Assembly (NCBI GenBank): GCA_020086605.1
Contig: JACBWW010000020.1
Coordinates: 16,646,776 to 16,710,775, forward strand
DNA: 64,000 nt
Reading direction: 5' to 3'
DNA from: Lanius collurio
Lineage: Eukaryota > Chordata > Aves > Passeriformes > Laniidae
Shown here: positions 12,895 to 25,253 of the stretch, in pieces
How positions within the stretch are numbered: the first letter of the stretch is position 1
Layout of the letters: every line of letters starts with the position of its first letter
Notes under the pieces: generated by a model
Told to the model about the DNA's origin: nothing
Database searches by the model: none
What the model saw: the letters and a program-made list of their open reading frames with translations, nothing else
Position numbers and translations under genes: made by a program

Positions 12895-13345
12895 AGCCCA
12901 TCAGCGATGGTGGTAGCACCTCTGGGATTATATATTTAAGAAGGGGGAAAAAGGTTACTGTGCAGAAGGAATTGCACTGAGGGGAGCAACTCTGCAGACA
13001 CCAAAAATCAGTGCAGCAGGAGGGGCAGGAGGTGCTCCAGGTGCTGGAGCAGAGATTCCCCTGCAGACCATGGTGCAGACCATGGGAAGGGGGCTGTGTC
13101 CCTGCAACACACAGAGGTCCATGGCAGAGTAGAGATTCATCTGAAGACCCTGGAGGACCCCTACACCAGAGTAGGCGGATGCCCTGTGTAGACTGTGACT
13201 CTGTGGGAAGCCTGAGCTGGATCACCTTTGCTGGTAGGACTTGTGACACCATGGAGGGCCCACATTGGTGCAGTCTGCTCCTGAAAGACTGCAGTCCATG
13301 GGAGGGCCCATGCTGGAGCAGTTCATGAAGAGCTGTAGCCTGTGG
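12895..13345 (+). mobile_element. Old LTR-like interspersed repeat, probably of an avian endogenous retrovirus
   Basis: A promoter-like stretch (TATATATTTAAGAAGGGG near 12930) is followed by GC-rich, imperfectly repeated units. These carry recurring motifs such as CCATGCTGGAGCAG, TGCAGTCCATGGGAGGG and GAGCTGTAGCCTGTGGGA. I recall similar unit arrays as dispersed repeats in songbird genomes, in LTR-type elements. That is memory, not a search result. The copy is clearly decayed, with no clean termini or flanking target duplication visible. The 5' region of a LINE is an alternative source. No viral gene is present. Confidence 0.45.
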
Positions 13346-14019
13346 GAAGGACCTACCAAAACATCAAGTTCAGTCTTGCTCTTCCATGGACTTTGGGACA
13401 CCTCTTCTCCTACCTCCATTCTCAGCTCTCTTCCACTTCACCCAGAACTGCCTTTGCTCTTACCCACAGGTGATCCTTTGCTCTGCCCAATCTGAGAATC
13501 ATCCCATCTTCCATACAGTCCCAAATCTTTACAAAGTGGCTTCTGTCTTGGGAAGCCCATCCCTCTTTTGCTGCATATAATTCTCAACATATACTTCTTC
13601 CTGGCAGGTGGAGTATCATTAATTACCATAAATATGTAGTTTGGGCATATGCTGAACCCAAGTCTGATTTTTAATGGATTTGAATTTTGTTGTCGCTTGT
13701 GATTTCAGTGGGATTATGCTAAGTCTGTAGCAGGAATACACATCAGCACACTTCTATGGATCAAGACTTGAGGAACACTGCAACATGTTGAAAAAACTTC
13801 AGTCTGACTGATAAGAGACATCAGAAAACCCATAACAGTGAGAAATTTAAAGAGCTGGTTTATCTGCTGATTTATAGAATGATTCTCTGGCATTTTATAA
13901 AATGCAAACCCTGACGAAGATGTTAGAGGTTAGACTGGTTGTAACAATTTTCTTGTTTTGAGATGCTCCAGGTTATGTTGAAGGGTCATCCTTACAGCAT
14001 TCATTTTCCTCTCTATGAG

Positions 14020-14122
14020 AGGTCAGAGAGGAATTTCATCTGATGATTGGCTTCCACCTCCAAAGAGATACCAAAAGCAACATTCCTGCACTGGCTAACA
14101 AGGTCAAATCTATTGGTATAAG
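14020..14122 (+). CDS. Candidate internal exon, unknown protein
   Basis: A pyrimidine tract (TTCATTTTCCTCTCTATGAG) comes before the acceptor, and the donor is ATAAG|GTAAGG. One frame stays open for 33 codons and gives a peptide containing EEFHLMIGFHLQ and NIPALANKVKSIG. It reads like an alternating beta-strand followed by a helix. A TGA lies just upstream in the same frame, as expected at an intron edge. The true start could be 14020 or 14022, because AG occurs twice. The exon leaves two bases of a codon. I do not recognise the family. Confidence 0.33.
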
Positions 14123-17100
14123 GTAAGGTGGAAGGGTCATCTCATAGGAACAGACGGACAAGTGAACAAAACAAGATTCCTTAGGAAACTAGGCTGAAAA
14201 AATAAGAATGACCTGGAATGACAATAAAGTGATCTATCCCCAGCACTCTGATTTGTGTAAAATTATTTTGTGTGTTGCCTTCTTAGTACTTCTTGGAACA
14301 GAAATATCCTCTTATAATTCCACAGAGTATAGCAGAATCTTTGTGTTCATTAAACAAATTGAAGTATAACAGAGTTAAATATTGGTCATTTTAGAGTATG
14401 AGGATTTCCAGTTAAATGAGACACACCAAATATTTTAAGGTCAAAGCCACTATAAAATCTTTTTTCTTTAAGATTTGAAACTTCATAAAACAATTGTTGA
14501 TAGTTTAGAATTACATTTGTGTTGGATGTCAGTTTCTAATCCTACATTCCAGATTTTGGACTTGGAGCAACTCACTTTGATTAGTCACTGTTGTTATTTT
14601 GAAATATATTTTGTTGACTTTCTTCTCTGTCAATGTTATCAAGTCTTTACATCTCATAAATGCTGAGTTTGAGATCTTCAAATCAAAAATATTTTAAGTC
14701 CCTAGTATAGTAGCAAGAAATGCACAGCTATTCACCAGGTATGGTGAATATTGAATATTCAGAAAGTCTAACTTTAAATATTTGAAAGCCTAAAAATATC
14801 TGCTTTGTTTAAATGATTGATGGCCCTGGTCTGAGAAGTGTATCATGTCTCACACCCACCAAGTTCAAAATATTGCAGCCAGCTACCTCCCAGCTGGACA
14901 AGGCCTTGAACAATAGTGGAATAAATCATGGGAGAAGCCCAGCTTTTCTGGAGGATTTTTTTTAAGGTATTTTTCCTTGTGTGGAATTAAGAAGTGGGTC
15001 GTGGGACCAGGATGTACTTGACCTGGTGGCAGGATTGCATCCTGCAGGCCAGTTGGATTTCTTATTGGAAAGGAGAACTCCTTGTTAGAACTTGATTCTG
15101 TATGGGTTTCAAATGCACAGTGTAGCAGAGTGGTGGCAGAGGTTCCTTCTGTAAAAAAGTTCTTTCTGAGGAACATTGAGAAATAGGGAAACAGTTTCCT
15201 AATGACAGTGTTAAGCCAAAGAAGAACATGGGTCCAAATGGAATGAAATCACAACTTAGGTATCAAAACTAATGATAATTTTAGGAATTTACTGAAAAAA
15301 AAAGCCTTAAAAATTTATGTTATAATGGTAATAATATTAACATTTCAGATGCTATTTTATATGATGGACAGAAACCTAGTCAAATTTTACTTGCTTCGCA
15401 AGTTGTTTATACCACTGGGATATAAACTAAGAGAAGCATAGGGGAAAACTGCCTTGCACCATATCTTAAAATAATTCATATCTTAAAATTTTATTTGGGG
15501 GACTTTGCTTTTGACAGAAAGGAACAAAACTGCTTACTTTCACTTAAGAGGAGTTCTTCACATAAATTATAAAGATAGAGAATTGCAGTATATTTCTGCT
15601 TCCAAATTGCAATATAATCAGGGTGTAGCTGAACTTTTCTCAAGCTTGCACCAAGGTAAATGAAAATAGCACAATATCACTCTTCTGGTTGGTTATTAGA
15701 CACAAAGTCATCTTTTTGTGTTGATTTGTAATACATCCTTACATGCAACACTACTACTAGCCTGAATCTAAGGGTTTGGATTCTTATTTCAGGTTTAAAG
15801 TACTGTTGTGTTAATCTAAGTTTACAACATTTATTGCCTGGGTTTTAAGCCTAAGGTTACTACAACTCTTTTATGATCATGTAATTTTGAGAAAACCCAT
15901 TGATAAAACAATAGCTATTGATTAGAGAATTGCAGATGAAAATGGTGAAAGGAAAAGTCATAATTGCAACCTGAATCCTGTATCATTTGCACATACAAAT
16001 GGTGCCCTTTTATTCTCAAGCATTATCTTACCAAAACTACAGACAAAAATATATAAAACTTAAATAATAAAACTGTAAATCTTACACAACTAAGTCTGTT
16101 CGGCATTATTACAATGCATCAAATTGCCTAAGTAACACTAACAATAAAAAATCTGTGCCACTATAAACTACTGCTATGGATAGGTGCAAGCCTTCTCTTG
16201 TTCATAACAATCCAGGGGGAAAAGTATATGGGAGGTCAGACAGGTACACAAATGAGATTGTCTCTGAATTAGGTGATTAGTACTTATATCAATAACTTTG
16301 CCTGTCAGATCTTGTCTTTGAATTCTATTCTGCAGGCACGAAATGGATACTTCCTCTCCAAATAAATCCTTTTATATTCAAGCAAACTGGAACCTGAGGA
16401 GGAGATACAATCAGGGCTCTTTCAACAATAAAACCATTAGCCCTGCCATATTTCTTCTGGCTCAACAAACAGCTGAGTGGGATTTATTTGCTGGCAGATG
16501 GAGGTGACTAATGATATAAGCAGAACTTTTTTGCATGGGCAAGTTCCAAGAGTTTAGCTACATGGAGCCTAGCAGGAGAGGCAAGAAGCATCAGATCCAC
16601 ATGTTAAAAAACTACCTTTCTTTCTAATTTAGTGCTTTGCTCAGTGGTTTGTTATTTTTCTTTAAATTTTGTTTTAGTCTTTTTTCGTTATTGAGTTTTT
16701 TGGGGCAGTTGGGTTTCTTTGTTTGGTTTTGTGTTGTTGGGGTTTTTTGTTTGTTTGTTAGTTTGAAATTTGTTTGGGGTATTTTTTTTGTTTGGGCTAT
16801 TTTTTGGGGGGGGGAAGTATGTTGACTGGGACCTAGACACATCCCTTTAGGCAAAGCGTCTGCTTAATACAAATTCAGGGGCATATCCATTCCCAGTAAA
16901 GCTGCATGCAGTTACTCTGTTTTAGAACAAAAGGGAGAGTGTTCTGATGAAATAGCTCTTGGTTTGGCTAAAAGATCCAGAATACATTACAGAGACCACC
17001 AGCTTTTATTGATTATACTAATCCTGCTCAATTCAACCCCAAATGCAAGAGGCGCATCACAAAATTTGTGAATGTGTCAGTTAAAAGAGAGCACAATGAG

Positions 17101-19631
17101 ATTTCCTGTTGTGATCACACATGCCCACACAGAACTTGAAACTTCTAAAATGAGTCAATCTCCATGCATTGCGCTGTTTGAACCCATTTTGAAGCCCCCA
17201 TAGCCTTCTTATCTGGTATTTGATTCTGAGGCTTGAGCTGACTCTGCTTTACAATTATTTTTTGAGACTCTGGAAGCTTTTAGTCTTTTATCCAGAACCT
17301 TTATTATTTCTGTCAGCAGATGCCAAGCACTTTCCTCAGGGATGTCCTATTTTCTCACATGATCAAACCACCCTTTGAGAAGGTTCCCTGGGAGAAACCC
17401 AATCTCCTGAGATACTGCCCAGATCCTCTGAAAGAGCATCTTGCTGTTCTTCAGAGGTGCAGTTGATTTGTGACTCTTCAAATACCGTGTCACTGAAATC
17501 ATTCCCAGGGCATGCAGGGCTCCTCTGTGCTGGGGAGACCGCCCCAGCCCTGTCTGTGGGAATCCACAGCACTGGGACAGTGGGAATGAGAGCACCTGCA
17601 ACCCAGCCCTGTGTGGACCTGCAACCCAGCCCTGCAACCCAGCCCAGGACTGTGGCTCATGATTTTCTAGTAGTGAGCAGCCACCCTGCTCTGTACACTG
17701 ACCAGTGTAATAACCCATAAACATTTATGGATTTTGGAAACCTAAAAATTGTTTTGAATCTGAGATGTAATTGTGTACCATGAACTTGCTTACCATGGTG
17801 ATTATAAGAACTGCAAATAATTCGATTAGGACTGAGATTAATGGTGCACATGTACTTTATTTCTGCCCTTTCTTCTTGAATGTGAACATAATGTCTATTG
17901 CTGATGCTTCACAGACAGTTCAAACCATTGTTTTTCTTGGTTCTGTCCTTCTTTCTTTTCCTCATTTTTGAGCTCTCCTTTGATGTGGTTTAAGGCAACT
18001 GTAATCAGTTCAATTAACATGTTGAAAGCACTTACATTGCAATGAGTTTTGCTTCATGGCTCAACTCTTGTGTGTCCTGAACTCACTTTTGTGCACTGCT
18101 GATGTAACAGCTGCTCCGTGGGATGATCCCTATGTTTTCAGCACCTATGTGTGCAGCTGAAACTGTGCTTTGATATTTTTGAATATTGTGCTTTCAGTGT
18201 TTTCTTGATTAGGAGATTAGGGAACATAAATCTATAGGCATATTTGTATTTTTGTCACGTCTTTATGAAGGAAATAAATCCTCCCCCCACAGACTGATGA
18301 TAGATTTTAAAAATATCCCTCTGTTGTTCCTCCTCACATCATTTAGCAGGGTGCCTGTCATCATAAAGTCTGTCATCATTAGACATTTTATTCTATCTAT
18401 GTTAATTTATGATCTGAATTTTCTTTGAAGGAAATTTGGCAGATTATTTTTAACTGTTTCTTGTTCATTTTGAACTGGGATTCATATAAGTCTAATTTTT
18501 TTGTGCCCAAATCACATTCAGGTTTACCCAAATACCTTCCTATCCTCAATTCTCCTTGGCAAATCATTTGTAGTGTCCCCTTATCACTGGATAGAGAATC
18601 TTAGTTGAGGTGAAACAACACCAGTTGTTTTATTTGGGGTTTTTTTGCTATATACTTTTCTGTTCTCAAGCTGTCTCTGAAGTTCTGCAGAAATTCTGTC
18701 CTTAAATAATAGAAGAACTTTGTTTGATTGTACAAATTTACATTCCTAACTAGAGAAAAAATGTACTAGTCTATATTGAAGCTTATTAAATCTTAAAAGT
18801 ATTTCTCCATTTCCATTGCATTTTTGATCCAGCTGTGAGACACAGATGGAAATCTTTCAATTTCCCTGTGTATCGCCATTTTCTTTTTAGGGTTATAAAC
18901 TTATAGCATTCCTGAGAAAAATAAGGTCTTATCTCGTGTATTTTTTTTATTTGAGGAAATAATTGAAAACCTTTGACTTTTTTATAGCTCTTCCTCATAA
19001 ACTGACCCTGTCATGCATCATCTGAAAGTGAACCCTTCCTAAAACAAATGATCCAAGTGACGACTTTGGAGAAATAAGCATATGGCAACATGATGAGAAT
19101 TCTGCAAATTTTATTTACCCTGGAAAGCAAGTCCTTAACGAGTCAGAATCCTCCTTCCCACTTTATTTGTTCAGACATTTGTGGTATTCCTAGAATGACA
19201 GTAGTTGATAAGCCCTTTAACTTTCTTCCTCAAAGTCAGATCAATGGACTTAAATTAGAAAAAAAATCCAGGCTATTTTAAGTGAGCACAGCCCAGCCAG
19301 CAGATATGACACACACCCCAGCCTTTCAGGGTAGCCCTGGGCTCTTACCTCTCTAAATCTGGCTTTGATGAGATGAGAGCTCCTCAGTCTCCCATAGTAA
19401 TGCTCTCACAGGGAAGATTTCTTATTCACAAAGTAGAGGATGCACCGTGGCCTGTTCTAGGGAACACTGCAAATGATGCTGTGCTCAGAGTCACTGATTA
19501 GGCAGTCAAGGCACTACACAAGGAGATAAAATACCCCATGCAATTTGTTGGAAGCAACATTTTGCTGCACTACCAGACTTGTTTACCTTTCTGTCTGACA
19601 TGAGTGAACTGTTTTCTTCTTTTGTTTCAAG
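14123..19631. other. No supported gene; T/G-rich tract and a GC-rich patch
   Basis: Two small possible exons (14706-14738 and 15622-15655) have fair splice sites but are only 33-34 bases long, so they are not accepted. A T/G tract occupies 16645-16815. A GC-richer patch at 17480-17660 contains a short tandem repeat at 17594-17647 (ACCTGCAACCCAGCCCTG, twice plus a partial copy). The rest is AT-rich unique sequence. Confidence 0.45.
16645..16815 (+). repeat. 170-bp T/G-rich strand-asymmetric tract
   Basis: This stretch is almost free of A and C on the + strand. It is built of TTTG, GTTTGTTTG and GGGG words and ends in a run of nine G (16806-16814). It may come from a poly-T/GTTT microsatellite that decayed. 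Its complement is a C/A-rich tract, so the open frames across it are artefacts of composition. Confidence 0.8.
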
Positions 19632-19750
19632 GAAAGAGGAAAAGCTCCAGTAGGCTTGTTCATGATACTCTAATAATAGTAAAATTTCATTTCTATGTGA
19701 AATCTTCAGCTGGTTCCAATGATACTATTGTCCCCAGCCCTAAAATTCTG
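19632..19750 (+). CDS. Candidate internal exon, unknown protein
   Basis: A strong acceptor (TTTTCTTCTTTTGTTTCAAG) comes before a single open frame. The best internal donor is ATTCTG|GTAAAA, which gives 119 bases: two leading bases plus 39 codons ending on a codon boundary. The peptide includes LVHDTLIIVKFHFYVKSSAG and an N-D-T glycosylation sequon. The same frame continues to a TGA at 19818 if that donor is skipped. Alternation of hydrophobic and polar residues suggests beta strands. No family is recognised. Confidence 0.28.
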
Positions 19751-20578
19751 GTAAAAATTAAATGCAAAGAGAACAATTCAAGCAGCCTCTCTTCCAGTGC
19801 AAAGCTTCAAGTATCCTGAAGCACCAGGAATAACTCAGTGAGTAAGGCTGGAAGCACCCTGGCAGACCTGATGTGTCTGGGGAAAAGCTCCATGGCTCCA
19901 GCACCTCTGAAACACAAGAATGCACATTTTGCTCTGTGTAGTGTTTTGGGGTAGAGAGATGGACCTAAATCTCTGCTGTGCCCCGTGCTCTGATTAATCT
20001 CTCAGGCCTGTGCCAAATAAGTAACGCTGAAGGTACAGAAATACTTTAGGGCATTTAGAAATACTGTGTCTGCTGCTTGTTTGCAAATGCACAAAGGAAG
20101 GGCAGGGGTGCAACAAGGCCAACCGGACCAGGAAGGGCAGAGGTCCTGAAACTATTTTGTTAAGAGAGAAGAGTGACTCAGAGTCAAGTCCTCAGCTGGA
20201 GAAAGACTGTGAGATCCATGCTGTTGCAGGGAGGTGGAATGACCATTGATGCCAACAAGGCTGCCTGGCTCAAATGGCATGTGTCCAGTTCTGCTGCTGT
20301 CTCCAACCACAAGGCACAGCTTTGATGAAGGCCATGGGCCCCAGAGTAATTTGCTTTGGTCCCATATTGCTTGGAATCATCCATTTCTCATACTCACTTG
20401 ATTCTACAGAGAGGAGGTAAAAAGAGTGAGTCAGAATATATGGCTGAATAAAATAAGGATAAAATTTGCCTCTTTGAGCCTCAGGTAAACACTTTAGGAC
20501 CCAAGGGCCCAAAAAACAGAGTTTCAGATATAAGTTTGTGTGAGGATTTAGAATCTTCAGATTAAAGTAGAAAACATC

Positions 20579-21048
20579 TGTGACAACAAAAAAATATCAA
20601 CACTTATCAGAGGGTGTGGCATTTAAGAAAAACCTTATAAAATGAAGGCCCTGTTGCCTTTGTAAAATAATGGCTCAGACCTGTTAGTTTGGCTAGAGAA
20701 GGACTGTGAGAAAAGACCTTGAGAAGAACAACAAGTAGTTTTTAACCATGAGAATGTAGTATCAACAGAAGCAAGAAAGTTAAACAGTAGAAGGAGAAAA
20801 CAGCAACATATCTGCACCTGTTATTTTTCTGAATGCTTGATTGCTTAAGCCATAGGTACCCAATGGTAGTATATTGTAGTTTGTAGTAGCCAATGAGTCT
20901 ACTGTAGTAGTTTAGCAGCCAATGAATCTCTAACACGAATGATGACATACAAAAAGGATATAAAAGGTGCTGCTTAGTTTAATAAACTGCTTTTTGGCCC
21001 TTGAAAGAGGCACTGTCCACATGTGTCGTGACCACTCCAACAGCGACA
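20579..21048 (+). mobile_element. LTR-like element, probably an isolated (solo) avian retroviral LTR
   Basis: The block begins TGTGACAA and ends GCGACA, giving TG...CA termini over about 470 bp. Inside are three CCAAT-type boxes (CCCAATGG, AGCCAATGAG, AGCCAATGAATC), a TATA box (GGATATAAAAGG near 20957) and AATAAA at about 20981, in the order of a U3-R-U5 unit. The tail TGTGTCGTGACCACTCCAAC is typical of what I recall from bird LTRs. No matching second LTR or retroviral coding sequence is seen. I could not find a clean target-site duplication, so the exact ends are uncertain. Confidence 0.5.
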
Positions 21049-21283
21049 AGTGGATACCATCTATACATGAGGAATGGTTCCTAAGCTTGTATTGATTTTA
21101 CCTCTTTCCCATTGCAGATTGCAGACACAGGTCTACATGGTTTTACTCTATCAGATATGCTCATCGTTCAGTTGTGCTGGGGTCTTGTGGTTGCTGCCTC
21201 AGTCACTGCATTGTCAGGAATTTCTAGCTTTATTTGGCATGTTTTGCAGTTTGGGGAGCTTATACACACGTGGGATTTAAGGG

Positions 21284-21318
21284 CTTTGTTTAAAACTTTC
21301 AAAGTAATTTAAACAAAG
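21284..21318. repeat. 35-bp hairpin-forming quasi-palindrome
   Basis: Stem CTTTGTTTAAA (21284-21294) pairs perfectly with TTTAAACAAAG (21308-21318). Within the 13-base spacer ACTTT pairs with AAAGT around a single C. Up to 16 base pairs can form with a two-base bulge. The motif CTTATACAC occurs just outside on both sides (near 21259 and 21320) as a direct repeat. Confidence 0.8.
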
Positions 21319-21989
21319 GACTTATACACTACAAAGTATAAACATCATACTTTTTGGGCTCCAGGTGTTTCCTGAAGGAGACAGTGAGAACAAAGCAATG
21401 TGAGATTGCACACAACCACACAACCCAGTATTGCACCAGGGCATGGTTTCTACATGATGGTAGGTATATTTTAAATCTGTTTTAAAATCCATCCTTCATA
21501 GAGGCTTCTTATCCTGAACACATGCCTGGCCTTACAATTGGAAAGTAGTGCTGGGGTGATGCATGATAAAGACACTAATTGTTGAAGTGAGGGTTCAATA
21601 ACAGGGTTACAGAAATAGAGGTAGAGCCGATACAGATATTATAAACAAAAAACCCCAACAATTACAGATCTCATCACAGAGTATGTTACAAGTCCTGAAC
21701 CATCCTCATTTGGAACATTCATGCTATCAATGAAAATTAACTAAGCCATCAAAAATAATATTACTAAATCCACTTATTAAACCATATAAGCCATAATATT
21801 GCAGTGCGTCTGCCTTATAAAATTGTTACAGATTCCTGCATAGGAGGAAACTATTTGAAATCTTTGAACTTAGAGAAGTGGTTGTCATTTTTTTCCTGCT
21901 GACTGTAGGCTCTAGCTCAATGTTCACGACTAAACTAAATCTTTAGGGCAGAAATCTCAATATGTCATGCCCAAAATCAGTATTTCCCC

Positions 21990-22090
21990 TTCTCAGCTGT
22001 GGGAAGTAGGACTGTGGAGGAGTTGGGTCACTTGGCCAAGATCTCAGAGGTCTCAATAGCATTGCTAGGAACAGAAATGAGATCTTCTGG
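21990..22090 (+). repeat. MIR-like ancient SINE remnant
   Basis: The order of words GGTCACTTGGCCAAGATCTC, then AGGAACAGAAATGAGATCT, then TTCTGGTTCTACTC resembles the conserved core of MIR, where a CAAGGTCACACAGC-type box comes before a GTGGCAGAGC...GGATT box. The match is diverged, as expected for copies predating birds. It is judged by eye only. Confidence 0.4.
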
Positions 22091-25000
22091 TTCTACTCAT
22101 TTTTATAGGTTTCTATGTGGCTGTTTCAGAAGAGTTTTAGCGATATCTTCACTGTTTTTATAGCAGTGGAATGTGCTGAGAGAGCAGCCAAGGCAACTTT
22201 ATCCCACAGCAGCTCTTAGCTTTGGTACACCTGTGTTTAAGCCCATATAAACCTGAAAATAATAAACGCTAAATTTTGAGTGCTTGATCTGAGACATGTC
22301 AGTACTTTGTTATTTTTATGAGCCTCCAAGTGTCCCAACTTGTGCACCCGAAGGGATAACTGAAAAGAATTGGGGAAATGGTGCAGAATGAAGTCCCATC
22401 ACCTGCAGCAAGATCATTTACAAGCCAAATTTCATGACTGCTTTTTCACTTTCAATGAATTGTAGCAATGGCGAATAGGATGACGAAAGCCAATTGTAAG
22501 ATACTAAGCTAGGAAAGCTCTAGTGAGGCATGGGGTTGAAAATAATGATATATATCAGCATTAAACAATAAGGTTTATTAGAACTAATTTTTTATGCTAA
22601 TCAGAATTAAGTAGTGGATCCGCCACATTTACTTATGTGTGACAAGCTGTAGCTGAGTTAAAGACTCTTGAGCACTGTACAAAAAAAGAATTGATATTTT
22701 TGTTTAAAGAAAAATAGTCCAAACCTGAACTCTTTGGGAATCCAACATCTGTTTTGAAAAGGGGTTGAAGAGGTTGCCCCCCAGCCTTGTCCCCTGCAGG
22801 TTGGGAGAGAAGAGAAAAACAGGAAGTTTTATTCATCTTACTTTCTCAGTTTTCCAAGTTATAGTCTCCAGCTGTTTCCATCAACTTTGTTTTCTGGAAA
22901 AAAAAAAAAAGAAATAAGAGAGAAAAAAGAGTTCTATAGAGTTCTTTAGCTATCTTTAAGTGACTCTTTGTTGAAACCTGCATTGCATTTTTCAGTAATT
23001 CCAGAGTAGTTTTCTTTCTTCTTTTCCCAAAACAAACATCTCTTACCCAGCTTCTCCTCAGCCTGAAAAAAAAGAAATAAAAGCAAAATAAAAGCAGCAG
23101 GCTATGGATGAAGGGTGAGGAATGGTGTCTACAGCAAGAAATGTGGCCATGCAATGTCAGACCTCACTTCTGTCGCAAGTGACAAGTGAATGCCTACCTT
23201 GAGGCAGACAGCAAGGGTGCCCTCAACTTTGCCTAAAATCAACAACATTTTACATAACATTTCCAGATAAAGGCTGGCCATAGCACTTAGCAATTAGGGA
23301 CTGATGGGCTGGTACTTTAAGTGGCACTCATCACGTACTCTGCATCCCACTTGCAGGGCAAATTCCCCCAAGTATCTCCATTCCCAGAAGTGCATTAACC
23401 CGCATGGACTGTAACATGTAGAAAACTACATGTTTTCAAACCATCCTTGATGAAGTGGTTGAAACAAGTCAGTGCTGTTCCTTTCCCTCTTTCTTTGAAG
23501 CTCAGGGAAGTGAAACTATTGGGTGTTTTTCAGAAGGTGTCTGGAAGTAACTCTCTGAACTAGAGGGTTATACTCTGCAGAGGTGTCTTTCTGTTTGGCA
23601 AGTCCAGCACAGGTATTGGGGCCATGTCACAGGAGGTAAAGCAGCAAATCATATTTATAGGCAACTGATATTCCAGTGTTAAGATCAAATTATGAATAGC
23701 CTTGGATAAGATTTTAATACAGTATTTAATGCTTTGTCTTGTGTTTTGTTGTTTTCTGTTTGTTTGTTTTTTAACACTTCGTATTAGTGTGACTATCATC
23801 CATACAGGGTGTTTACACAGTTGGAGATACAATGCCAGGTTTTATGCAACCAACTTTTATTCATGTTGGAGATAGACCTATTCTTCTCACCTGAAATACT
23901 TGCTGCTTTTCAGTCACTTAAAATTTTTTGAAACATTTACCATTTCAATGGTAAGCATTGCTTTAGACTGATTTCTCCTGGAAAATTTCTGTAAAGTTTT
24001 TAGATATTGCTAAGAATGAAATAATGGGAAAAGAATCTTTTGTTGACTAAATATTTTCTAAAGGAAAAGTGATGAGTTTCAAATCAAACTCCAGAACAGG
24101 AGCCTGATGGGAGAAACTATGTACAACTGAATGAGCAGCTGTAGGACTGAAAAGGGTGCTATATCTATATGAGAAGAAATAGGACTGGCCAAAGGAAAAG
24201 ATAAGGACTTAACAAGGCTGAGAGAATAAGAGGCTGGTGGAGAAATGAGCCAGCCATCAACGTGTGTGTTCCAGCTCTCTGGTAGTGGTATCTGACACCT
24301 ATCACCATTTTCTGCCATGCCATTAGCCGAACTGCAGAGATCTGTGCAGTGCCTTTTAAAGGCTCCATCTACTTCCTGGTAGCCCTTGTGAGTGGCAGGA
24401 CAATGTCAAATAAGGGGATTTGCTTCTGTTTTTGAAAAACAAGCAAAATACCTGCCAATTGATTAAAGCATTATCAAGGATGAAAAGTTTGGTATTTCTC
24501 ATGTTTATGCAAGTTGTCTTTCATGACAAGGTTCATTCTGTAATCAGGACAGAGAGTTCTAGGAACTGAACATGGTTAAAAACACCATAAAACCTGTTCC
24601 CACTTCACTGGTCCCAGAAATGGGAAAGAGTACAGGGAATGAGACAGAATTTAGCAAGGTAACATATGGCAAGGGGGTGATGTTCTACTCTGGAGAATTG
24701 GATACTCTCCCTTTTTCTGTCAAACAGCTCCCATGTGGTGATAGCTGAGTCACTCGAGCCAATCTTTGCAGAAGCTGTCAATAATTTTACATTGCTTTTA
24801 TTCTTAGTGCAGGACTTGTAGGCGTGCTGAACTTTCTCAGCTGCAGCTGAAGTCAGGGAAGCCATGCTCCAAACACAAAATAGTATACAAAAAAAATCTG
24901 TTTTGGGGAATTTAAAATCATGTCCAACATGGTTATGTTTGGCCTTACTCTTCCTGGGACTCACCAGTTTTCAATGTGAAGGGATACTGGCAAGCCTGTC

Positions 25001-25253
25001 ACTTTGAAGTGATACTGTGCAGGAAGTTCACTGTGAAGCTCTGTTATGGTAGCCACGGGTACTGTCTTCAGAGCAAGTTTTGAACATAGTGAAGGAAACA
25101 AGGCAAGCATGAGTTATGTTGAGCTGCAAGAAGAAAACAATCTGCTCATCTCACTAGCATGCCATCTTTTCTGCACAATGTAAGTACACCAAAGACATGT
25201 CTGTACATAGGATTTGCTGAGTCCTGCACATGGGTCATAACACCCTTTGTCAC

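Larger units (their letters stand above)
21049..25253. other. No supported gene; hairpin and MIR-like remnant
   Basis: Mostly unique AT-rich sequence. It contains a long quasi-palindrome (21284-21318), a MIR-like remnant (21990-22090), an A13 run (about 22898-22910) and an 18-bp inverted repeat (23937-23954). A 41-base segment at 24618-24658 has a good acceptor (CCCACTTCACTGGTCCCAG) and a fair donor, but it is too short to accept. Confidence 0.45.

Noticed and set aside
17347..17724. 125-codon - strand and 87-codon + strand frames in a GC-richer patch
   Set aside because: Both strands are open because of composition and a short tandem repeat. Neither has supporting signals.
24962..25012. A - strand exon-like segment with acceptor CTTCCTGCACAG and a perfect donor CTG|GTGAGT, open in one frame (YHFKVTGLPVSLHIEN)
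   Set aside because: It stands alone on the - strand and is about 50 bases long. It serves as a reminder that good-looking pseudo-exons occur by chance in this window.
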